Positions 1-8,753 of a DNA stretch of 64,000 nt are shown in pieces. Source of the DNA: Phytophthora hibernalis. Its lineage: Eukaryota; Oomycota; Peronosporomycetes; Peronosporales; Peronosporaceae. A program made the translations under genes and the position numbers. The DNA is taken from positions 496,001 through 560,000 of the forward strand of contig JAAKBF010000151.1 of the NCBI GenBank assembly GCA_012656075.1, read 5' to 3'. The notes under the pieces were generated by a model. That model was not told the origin of the DNA. It ran no database searches and saw nothing but the letters and a program-made list of their open reading frames with translations. Every line of letters starts with the position of its first letter. The stretch's first letter is position 1.

Positions 1-480
1 GTTACTGATACCGAAAGAGTGAGAATTTGTAATGCCAGTATTAGACGAGTTGCGGTAATCAACCTCCAACATACGGTTTTCTTACGGATGAAGCCGCGTA
101 ACATATTTGGACTTGAAATCACAGGTATGTTTGATCTTATGCCCAACTGTGCAAAATCACAGGTAACAGATAACGGAAATTCCCGGATAATAATAATCTA
201 TTAGAAAGATTTCGTGACCGAAGGAAATGGCATCGGCATCTAAAACACTCCCAACCTGACTCTGACGATCTTCCGTAGATACTGTCTAGACAGCATGTCG
301 CTAGAAACATCGAGTGGTTTTTGTTTAAAAAGCGTCACCGATTTTGGTAATAAATTCTGTGAACCCAATCTGGACTTCTTACATGTAAACGTGACTGATT
401 CAAGACAACAGACCTACTACTGGCATGGGTTGGCTTGCCATCCAGAGCTGAAGCACTGACAGACATGGTCGCCGTGTTGA
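1..480. other. AT-rich flank with no recognisable gene
   Basis: No convincing coding sequence is visible. The only open frame (about 19-204, plus) has no recognisable motif. Recognisable Gypsy gag sequence begins between about 450 and 520, so a truncated left boundary of that element probably lies near here. Confidence 0.5.
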
Positions 481-521
481 AGGTGGATGGATCGGTCTAT
501 CCGCGAGGGAAACCTACAGAG

Positions 522-991
522 ACATCGAGTGGGGTTATGATGATACCGAGGGTTACGACCCGGAGTACTACCCTAGCAATGGCGACCGAAGCTCGGATAG
601 GTACTCGGACGACGAGTATGCGTCGGATGAAGATCACGGTCATGTGGCTGCCGCGAATGATTCGGAGCGTCGTCACACCGCCGAGGGAACGTTTGCTCGA
701 GCCGACAACCGTCGGCCGAGGGTTGGGAATAACCAATATCCGCACGACCGAGACAACCGAAGCCTCGGCAGACGTGATGGTCGCCAGCAATATGGCCCGT
801 GCGCCGCTTGTGATGGGCTCACACACTCTGCACACTATTGTTTCAAGAGGTGCAAGATGTGCAAGCAAGTCCACGATGCGGGAAGATGCGAATCATTCAA
901 CGAGCTGGCGTCACTTCTGAAGGCGAAGGTGGAGAAGAACGACCTCTCACCAGAACTTCAAGAATTGGTCTTTGGGAGTCATTTAAACTAG
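522..991 (+). pseudogene. Gypsy gag, C-terminal part with zinc knuckles
   Basis: Frame 2 encodes an acidic, Tyr/Asp-rich linker (GYDDTEGYDPEYY) followed by two nucleic-acid-binding knuckles. The first fits C-x2-C-x4-H-x4-C (CAACDGLTHSAHYC). The second, CKMCKQVHDAGRC, is C-x2-C-x3-H-x4-C, one residue short. Such knuckles bind genomic RNA during particle assembly. The frame ends at TAG 989-991 and overlaps the protease frame by about 150 nt in another register, as expected if pol is reached by ribosomal frameshifting. The capsid part is missing upstream, so this is a 5'-truncated copy; an in-frame stop near 445 marks the break. Confidence 0.75.
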
Positions 992-1920
992 GCAGCCCTC
1001 CAACTGAAACTGGGTTGGTCCCAATCAGGCTGCCACAGTTAGCCGAACCTGCACTGGACGCCGACTATTTGTTTGCGTTCACGGGTTCGTGCAAACGGCC
1101 TGATGACTTGAATATGGATTATGTGAAATCGACGGAAAATGGAGAAGAGAGAGGCGAAATCCTCGGTGGGAGTGAAGTGAAGGTGAAATGTGAAGAAGAA
1201 GCTACTGGTACGGTTACCGAGGATTCAATCGCGAGTATGGCTGTGACTGAGCACGAGCCTCGAAGTCTCGGCCAGGCAATCAAGCTGTTGTCTGGCGAGA
1301 GGATGGTGTGGTGGTCGGCCCAACGCTACGACAAGAGGCAGCGACTGCGTGCCATGGTAAACGGGGCAGTGGATGACGCGAGAACGAGGATTCTGCTCGA
1401 CATAGGAGCGAATGTGAGCGTGATCTCAGCTTCCTATGCGAAGAGACTACGCGTGCGGGAGGTTTCAGACCACGGTCGCAGTCTGGAGGTTAGCGGAATC
1501 AATCCAGGAGTGATGGAGACGCGCCGCCTAGCACTCGTTAAGATCGCCCTCGGGTGGGAGCGAGTGCATGAATTCGAGTTGTGGATTATGGATCATAGCG
1601 CCGGAGTCGATGTAGTCCTTGGAACGGACTTCATGATACCAGCCGGAGTGCGGTTAGACTTGTTCCATGGTACGGCCCGGTTACCGGATGAAGTTATGGT
1701 CCCCCTGGTGAAGTCCCAGAACGCGGACGATGCTCCAGTATACGGTCTACAAGTGGCCGGTGGCCCGACCGAGGATTTGTCAGTCGCCGGACATGAGTGG
1801 CACGAGTTCAAGTTACCTCGACGACGTCCACCTTTGAAACCCACGAGGTGTGGATTCGCCGGATTGGGAATCTCGTACGAGGTTTCAGCGTGGACAACCA
1901 GCGATTATCCGGCTGACTAA
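838..1920 (+). pseudogene. Gypsy pol fragment: aspartic protease
   Basis: The frame contains the retropepsin active site as LLDIGANVSVIS (residues about 188-199), where the usual DTG/DSG is DIG, and the second conserved segment VVLGTDFMIPAGV about 65 residues later. These are the hallmarks of a retroviral-type protease that processes Gag-Pol. After about 1850 the reading degenerates: stops occur in all frames between 1920 and 2015, and no reverse transcriptase, RNase H or integrase follows. The sequence passes straight into the antisense gene, so pol has suffered a large internal deletion. The Thr/Ser to Ile change in the catalytic triplet may itself be inactivating. Confidence 0.75.
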
Positions 1921-2014
1921 TGTGTCACCGAGAGTTGATCACTGTATAAACCACGAGTCGGTGGTACTGTGGATACCACGAGGCGATCTCCCGCAAGGGC
2001 GTGGCTACACCCGG

Positions 2015-5000
2015 CTACGATCGGCGAAATACGACGAATGGCAAGTGCTGGCATACGCTGAGTGTAACAGCGGTACACCATCTGCTGACGTAACCGATCC
2101 GCTCGAAGGTTCCGAGCCTTGTTGTACTCTGCCCATGCCGCTCGTACTGAGGTGACCGAGGGTCATCACCGAGCCTCTGAGTCATGCTCCGGAGGAAAGC
2201 TTCAACAGCCGAGACTTGGACCCAGTGGCGCCGTTCCCATAAGGCCAGGCCGAGGTCTGCTTTCTCGGTTCGGTCGGTGGACAAGCGCTGGAATTGACGC
2301 CACATCTTGACGAACCGAGCTAATCCTGTGGCACGCGTCGACATTTTTGAGCCCGGAGGGTGCTGATCAATGGCGAAACAGCACGGGTTCTCTGGCAACT
2401 TCGAGCGCACTGGCTGCCACGGGTAATTAGGATTAACCCAATCTGCCATGGCTTGGATGCCAGCCACCGAGCGTGGGGACTCAACACCGCGAGCAATGGG
2501 TGGAGTCAGGCTGCTGTTGTGGATTTGACACCAAGCCTCTTGTGCACCCGGAGCAGTGAATCCAGATAGTTGGAACGGGCCCGCCATCAGGGCGAGGCGC
2601 TGTGACAGTGTCCCGGGCGCAGCAGGCACTGCCGGCGCGAACGTACTTGGGTCGGTTCCAGGAACCGTGGAAAGCGTAGCCGTCACTTGGGTATGCGACC
2701 GTCGGAGACCGACCTGAGACCTCGGTGTATGCCCTTGGGGGTAGTCGCTGGGGAGTTGAACCATCGGTGGACCCTGCAATCGCGCCAGCAGGCGTTGATG
2801 GCACTACGATCGCAGGAACCGGAGTAGGCACCGCCACCGAGGTCACGGGCGTCGTGACCGAGGAGGTGGTCGGTACTCCACCAGACGACGGTGGAGACGC
2901 GGAGACCGGCTACGGTACAGGAACAGCCGGCACGCTCGGTGGAGTCGGAGTAAGCGGAGTCGAGACCGACGGAGTACGACCGAGGCCGTCTGCGACGACA
3001 CTGGTGAGGCCGGGGTCGCCGAAGTTTTGGGTGGAGCTGGAACAATATGCGACCCCGAGGTCTGAGAGGACTCGGACGATGATGGGGAGCCGATGATGAA
3101 GTCATCGGATGCCTCCAGAGTCTCCAGTTCCCTCTGGGATTGCAAAGTAGCTAATACCGACGCGCCGCGGGTGGGCCGACCATCACGACGAGCCGGCGAA
3201 GTGACAGATGAGGAAAACGATCCATAAGCGAAGATCGCGTCCGTCCGAGGATCGGTATCTACCTCATCGCCCGACAAGTCAATGACTTCGGTCGGGGTCG
3301 AAGGCACCGAGGGTCCGGAGGCCGGTGGAGATCCAGGCGGAGTACTCGGCGGAGCTCAGGCGGAGTACTCGGTAGAGACCCCAGGCGGAGGACTCGGTGG
3401 AGACCCTGCAGGAGGCGATGGTGTAAGCGACTCCGGCGACGAACTGATCGAGGAGCTCGGTGGCGATCCCGCAGGAAGCCCGGACGCCTGGAGAGGTGAT
3501 GTAGTTGTGACCGAAGGCTTGGGCGCGTGTCCGCGAGCTGAGGCACCCAAACTCTTAGAGGGACGACCCAACCTCATGCTAGCCGGAAGGGTCGACTTTG
3601 GCGGCCCCGATGGAACGTGTGGAGGATGCGTCGGTGTCGCCTGCGGCGGCAGAGCTTGGGATGCTTGCTGCCGGAGACGTTTGCGCCGATTCCTTCGACG
3701 CTGGGATACCGTCGGAATGAGCGGTAGGTCGTCTGAATCCTCGGAGGCATCACCCGCAGACGACGGAAGGTTTCGGTACCGGGTCCGAGGCCTTAGGCTC
3801 TTGGTCACTGTCCTCCGAGCTATCCGACGACGCACTCCGACGGCGCTTCGACGTGATGCTCGGAGGAGAGTCCGAGCAATTCCCAGTCGATGTCGTCCGC
3901 CGTAATACCTGAACGAGGGAAAGAAGAGCTTAGAAAGACCGTTGGGACAAGAGGAGAAGATCAGAGCTTACCAGCAGAAGCAAGCACCAACGTGTCAACA
4001 TCGAGCTCGTGGAGAGCGGCGTGCCGACGAAGAATAGAGTTTGCTCGCTTCAAGCTCGCGACCTGAGCTTCGAGGGCTTGGACTTGTGGAGAAACGGCAC
4101 CGACCGAGGCTTGGTCGGAATCCTCGAGAGCAGCCCGATGCTTGGCCACCTGCTCAGTATAGGCCACCAAGTCAGTCTTGAAACGCTTACGGTCCTGGTG
4201 GAGGAGACGTTGCGTCGACGTCACCGAAGCCTCGGCCATGGTCGCGCGGGCAGCCCAGAGTCCCACGATGCGGTCGTGGTCGGCGATGGCAGCGTTGGCC
4301 TGACACAGGTGCGCGGCCGCCTGTTCATGCTCGTCCTTGAGAGCGATGTAGGACTGACGAAGGCTATCCAGAGAGTCACGAGTACGACTCTCGTCGCTGG
4401 CAGCTTGGTGCTGAAGCGCTCGAACTGCTCGCGTTCTCGCGTTTCTGCTTGGAGATGGTCCTCGGTGTCGGCGAGCCGAGCCTTTAGTTCCCCACCTCGT
4501 TACGAAGGTCGACGACGAGCTGAGCCTCACCCGGAGGAAGTTGGACTGGAGCCACAGCGGCATTCAGAACCTCACCGAGGTCTGTGGCTTGCTCCATCCG
4601 TCTGTCGAGCGACACATCGACTCGCCGAGGACACTGACGGGCCACACCAACCACGAGCTGACCCAATTGGAGGAGACGCTGCTCGACCAGAGCAGAGACC
4701 GAAGGCTCGGTCGAAGCAACGGAAGCGGGAGTGACGCCGGAGGTGTCGGTCTGACACCCGACCGAGACAAGACGAGTGTCTCGGGAGCCCAAGGGCCCGG
4801 AGACCGCCGCGGGAGTACCGCGAAGCAGGTATGTGAGGACACGCGAAGCGTCTAGAAATGACGGAGGCGTGCGAAGCGGTGAACCTTCGACTGCACCACC
4901 ATCAGCCGGCGGAGCACCATCGGGACGTTGTGGAGTCGGTACCGAAGACTGGGCAAGGCCGGGAACGTCGGCAGGAGCATCTGCAGGCTCCGGTGGTTGT

Positions 5001-5152
5001 GCCTGTGGTATTGAAGGAAGATGGAAGGAAGAGTTAGAAGGAGTGCAGGATGTTGATGTGATGAAGATAGAGCAGCCTACCTCATCGTCCGGAGTGATGG
5101 CACGAAGAGCGGCGGCGGTGGCGTCGTCAAGAAGAAGTGACGGATGAGCCAT
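2015..5152 (-). pseudogene. Spliced antisense gene between pol and the 3' LTR of the Gypsy element (product unknown)
   Basis: A minus-strand gene starts at ATG 5152 (MAHPSLLLDDATAAALRA), only 68 bp from the LTR. Exon 1 is 5152-5081. A 78-nt GT-AG intron (5080-5003, ending CCACAG) keeps the frame and leads into a Pro/Ala-rich exon. That exon continues into a long heptad-rich coiled coil (for example LKDEHEQAAAHLCQANAA) ending at 3972. A second GT-AG intron (3971-3909, ending TTCAG, containing an in-frame stop) splices exactly into the frame reading ITADDIDWELLGLSS. Downstream are Ser/Pro-rich and helical segments to about 2015. At least four single-base frame changes (around 4495, 4425, 3815 and 3770) show it is now broken. 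Function unknown; I recognise no domain besides the coiled coil. Confidence 0.6.
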
Positions 5153-5219
5153 GATGCGAAGATGAGAAGCACCACGACGCGCACTACTGGTGAAGCTTGC
5201 GTCGAGGCGGGGGCAGTCG

Positions 5220-6102
5220 TGGTGTTGAGTTTTGGGGCGCTCGGTCGCCAGTCGGCAAGGTTGCCCCTGCTGAAGGAAAGTGACCGGCGTGCCCTGATTG
5301 GCAGATTATATTCCCGCGCCACAGTGACCACGATAGTTTAGTGACCGAGGCCTCGGTCGGGTATAATAAATTCCCGGCCGAGGTACGAACCCTCGTTTGT
5401 ACCCATTTCAGTTTCGTACCCTCGGTCTTATAGAGCCGGGTACAGGATCACATACTGGGATCGGTTCACACTGGATATTTGTATTTACGTATAGGACTAG
5501 CTATAAGATTGACTACAGAGGCTTTCAGAGCCATAGATCAACAGAAATAAATCAGCAGTCTTCCCCCAAGTCACCAAAGGTCAAGTCCGTCTTCGGTAAG
5601 TCTAGCTAGCTTATCTAAGGATCTGGAGACGCTCGGCTTGTGGGATGCTGGTCAGCGAGCCTAAGGTACATTGAACCGAGGGTTTGTTGCTGGCCAGACC
5701 AAGAGATTTAGTGGCCGAGTGTTGGGAGCGACGGGGAGAGTCGTTCACCATATAGTATAGTGGAACCGAGTGTTCCATACACATTTACTACCCGCCGAGG
5801 TTTTACCTCGGCAAACCCGTATTAGGCTTGACAGCCGGTACCCTTCCTTCTGAGGGACTGCGGGGATTCGCGCGAAAGCGCAATATTGCATACTAGCCCT
5901 CGCTCGTGGCTAGTGGTGCAGGTTATTGGGTTGGCTAATACAACCTAGGTGTACAGAGGGTTCACATCCAACCCGGCGTAAGGGATCGTTCCTGGTCTTC
6001 AGGTTTGATCCAACGCTCGTTGACCTGACAAGGGGAAGCGAGTGTTGTTGGTGGGACTCATACCGTTTGGTAGTGAGAATTTCTGCGTGATCCTACACGA
6101 CA
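5220..6102 (+). repeat. Gypsy long terminal repeat, copy A (plus orientation)
   Basis: An 883-bp LTR starting TGGTGTTGAG and ending CACGACA. It is the 3' LTR of the plus-oriented part; a G-rich stretch (GAGGCGGGGGCAG) just before it is a plausible polypurine tract. It matches 7960-7086 on the other strand almost throughout. Differences include an 11-nt insertion near 5255 and a few substitutions near 6055-6070, so the two copies diverged recently. A TATA-like box and a palindrome lie in its first 150 bp. Confidence 0.85.
5343..5370 (+). promoter_or_regulatory. LTR promoter region: 16-bp palindrome plus TATA-like box
   Basis: A perfect palindrome (GACCGAGGCCTCGGTC, 5343-5358) is followed three bases later by TATAATAAA (5362-5370). 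The same arrangement occurs inverted in copy B (about 7831-7858). Its position in the upstream third of the LTR suits a U3 promoter. The half-site ACCGAGG recurs many times through the element. Confidence 0.45.
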
Positions 6103-6977
6103 GTTCCCTTCGCCGAGAACACCCCAGTCCCGATCAACTTCTCTGGCTGGCGCCCAGGAGTTGTCGGTAGTGGGATTCTTGATGGGTCCAACCCTTCCGT
6201 CGTGCGTGGGAGGCTCGTCCGACGATTGGAGCCCGGCTCAGGCACACCGAAAACCGTCCGAAGCTTCTGTTTCAACTTACGCAATGAAAGCTCGGCTTCT
6301 TCGATCGTCCAACCTTGAAGGTCGGCTTCGGTGGGTAGCGCTTGAGGTTCACAGCCCATAGCGCGGAACAGTTGTACCGTGTCCTCGGCCACCTGTAGGA
6401 TGCTCCACGATTCCACTGGGATAACTAATTCTGCCCCGAGTTCCATTCACACGGCTTGTCGAATTGACGTTGGCGCAAAGGCCCGCATCCAATTGCTCTT
6501 CGTCGTCATCACCTCCATGCATCTTCCCAGAACCTTGTTGGCAGTCGGAGTGTCCCCATTAACTGGGGGCCGACTGCCGGTCGACCGAGAACTCGCGTCC
6601 TCGGCCATCGTCAGCGATCGGAGATCGCCGAGTTCATCTTCGTTGTCTTCGAGGGCTTGTTCAGGACCAGCCACTTCGTCCAACTCCTCGGTGAGGTTTC
6701 GCGCGAGCGACCTCACCCCTCCGCTACGTCCTACTAAGACGGTAGCGGCTTCCGAAACCTCGGACATCGCTGTCGCTTCTTCCAGGTATTCGTCTTCGTC
6801 ATCTTCTTTGGCTTCAGAGTAGTCCATCCGCACGTCGAAGCTGTCCGAACGCTCGTTGATCAGCTCCAAAGTACTTGGGGTCGCGAGGGTTGGACCGGAC
6901 TTCACCGAACCCTCGGTGCGCCCTCTGCTCGACTTCATCGGCGTTTCTGGTACCGCTGACTTCGCTCCTTTCGCCAT
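6103..6977 (-). pseudogene. Gypsy gag, N-terminal part, truncated by the inverted LTR
   Basis: The minus-strand frame starts at ATG 6977 (MAKGAKSAVPETPMKSSRG), 109 bp inside the LTR B boundary, and runs through an acidic region (SEAKEDDEDEYLEEATAMSE) to TGA at 6447-6449. An ATG follows directly and the same frame continues to 6103 (MELGAELVIPVESW, then WTIEEAELSLRKLKQKLR), where it runs into the end of LTR A. It is the N-terminal gag portion; the zinc knuckles seen at 522-991 are missing here. The stop could be a mutation or a readthrough site. The start is supported by its position just after the primer binding site and leader. Confidence 0.65.
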
Positions 6978-7063
6978 CTTCTCTTCTTCTTCTATTGTCT
7001 TCTCTCGAATGTTCGTTAAGGTAAGAGCCTATATACAACCAAGACACACAGAAAGTCGCTCCC

Positions 7064-7083
7064 AATCCCGGGTCGCGGCACCA
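7064..7083 (-). other. Primer binding site of the Gypsy element
   Basis: On the minus strand, two bases after the LTR B end (CACGACA, then AC) comes TGGTGCCGCGACCCGGGATT. It begins with the TGG expected as complement of a tRNA 3' CCA end, and the rest resembles the complement of a tRNA acceptor/T-arm. This fixes LTR B as a 5' LTR and the element orientation as minus. Confidence 0.75.
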
Positions 7084-7085
7084 GT

Positions 7086-7960
7086 TGTCGTGTAGGATCA
7101 CGCAGAAATTCTCACTACCAAATGGTATGAGCCCCACCAACAACACTCGCTTCCCCTTGTCAGGTCAACGAGCGTTGGATCAAACCTGAAGACCAGGAAC
7201 GATCCCTTACGCCGGGTTGGATGTGAACCCTCTGTACACCTAGGTTGTATTAGCCAACCCAATAACCTGCACCACTAGCCACGAGCGAGGGCTAGTATGC
7301 AATATTGCGCTTTCGCGCGAATCCCCGCAGTCCCTCAGAAGGAAGGGTACCGGCTGTCAAGCCTAATACGGGTTTGCCGAGGTAAAACCTCGGCGGGTAG
7401 TAAATGTGTATGGAACACTCGGTTCCACTATACTATATGGTGAACGACTCTCCCCGTCGCTCCCAACACTCGGCCACTCAAATCTCTTGGTCTGGCCAGC
7501 AACAAACCCTCGGTTCAATGTACCTTAGGCTCGCTGACCAGCATCCCACAAGCCGAGCGTCTCCAGATCCTTAGATAAGCTAGCTAGACTTACCGAAGAC
7601 GGACTTGACCTTTGGTGACTTGGGGGAAGACTGCTGATTTATTTCTGTTGATCTATGGCTCTGAAAGCCTCTGTAGTCAATCTTATAGCTAGTCCTATAC
7701 GTAAATACAAATATCCAGTGTGAACCGATCCCAGTATGTGATCCTGTACCCGGCTCTATAAGACCGAGGGTACGAAACTGAAATGGGTACAAACGAGGGT
7801 TCGTACCCTCGGCCGGGAATTTATTATACCCGACCGAGGCCTCGGTCACTAAACTATCGTGGTCACTGTGGCGCGGGGAATATAATCTGCCAATCAGGGC
7901 ACGCCGGTCACTTTCCTTCAGCAGGGGACTGGCGACCGAGCGCCCCAAAACTCAACACCA
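7086..7960 (-). repeat. Gypsy long terminal repeat, copy B (minus orientation)
   Basis: An 875-bp inverted copy of 5220-6102, running from 7960 (TGGTGTTGAG) down to 7086 (CGACA). It functions as a 5' LTR because the primer binding site and gag start follow it on the minus strand. Together with copy A it forms a large inverted repeat with a 983-bp spacer. Confidence 0.85.
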
Positions 7961-8475
7961 CACTCGTGCTTTCCACAGCAGCCGCTGTGTCGTACGACAT
8001 CGCAGCGGGTATGGATACGCCCACCTAAAATCGGTACTTCAAAGTGTAGGCCCAGTATCAATCTGCTCTATGCTCCGGTACCAGTATCACGACAGTTGTA
8101 CTGTGAATCCTGGCGTGCGTGGACATATAAGGGACTAAAGAACTTTAGTTTACGGAAAGATAAAAATAACAAAATTTTGGAAAATGAGTGAGTGGCTCAG
8201 CACAATCGAAAAGGGGAAACAAAAGAAGTGATAAGCAAGAGAAGCGGACGACGGCAACGGCGCTTGCGATGGCGCAACGGCAGGACGGCAATCCAGCGGA
8301 CACTGTGCGTTAGAAGCGTGTTTGACTCTGTTACTGTGCCGGTGCTAACTGTTGTCTCTCTACTACAGCCTACAGACGGCGATCCAACTCGCGCAAGCCA
8401 TATTAGCGCGCAAGATCCAGACCTGGACCTGCAGCGATCCACAGACAGCGACCCTCCCCATCACATCGAACAAAT
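7961..8475. other. Spacer between Gypsy LTR B and the Mutator-like element
   Basis: About 500 bp with no recognised gene. An open plus frame from 8192 is basic and low in motifs. It may be the 5' flank or promoter of the Mutator-like element; I found no convincing terminal inverted repeat. Confidence 0.35.
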
Positions 8476-8700
8476 GCGAAAGATGTGGATAGCCGGCCAG
8501 ACCACTCGCACGAAGCAAGCGCGGAAGGTCCGGACAGCCAGTTATCCCACAAGAAGCGGGCAAGTGCACAAGATGGACACCACGACCTGGTCCCGACGCA
8601 GCGGGCTGCAGTGGAAGATGCGGACAGCCAGTTACCCCACACGGAGAGGGCCAGCGCAGAAGATGAAGACAGCGACCTGCCCCCACGCAACGGGTTGACG
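8476..8700 (+). repeat. Five 45-bp (15-residue) tandem repeats
   Basis: In the frame of 8485 the translation falls into five 15-residue units of the form A-E-D-x-D-S-Q-L-P-H-T-E-R-A-S (examples: EGPDSQLSHKKRAS, VEDADSQLPHTERAS). At DNA level the last four units form two 90-bp blocks, 8521-8610 and 8611-8700. The frame stops at about 8754, just where the transposase frame begins, so this may be an N-terminal extension of the element protein or a separate leader. Confidence 0.6.
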
Positions 8701-8753
8701 CGAAAACTGCATCCAGCGATCCAGCCGTTGCTCAGCGGGGAATTGACGTCGTG

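Larger units (their letters stand above)
480..7960. mobile_element. Rearranged Gypsy-type LTR retrotransposon (two parts in opposite orientation)
   Basis: Reading plus, the order is gag C-terminal part, aspartic protease, a missing RT/RNase H/integrase block, an antisense gene, then an LTR (5220-6102). Directly after the LTR terminus, and reading minus, lie a gag N-terminal part, a primer binding site and a second copy of the same LTR (7086-7960). The two LTRs are nearly identical in sequence but inverted. The junction at 6102/6103 coincides exactly with the LTR 3' end (CGACA), and the inverted copy is followed instead by the primer binding site. This is either one element rearranged by auto-integration or a second copy inserted into the gag of the first. 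The reverse transcriptase is absent, so the element cannot be autonomous. Confidence 0.75.

Noticed and set aside
2725..3905. Gly/Glu/Asp-rich plus-strand frames opposite the antisense Gypsy gene
   Set aside because: Low-complexity composition is the complement of the Ser/Pro/Arg-rich minus-strand coding sequence; no plus-strand motif.
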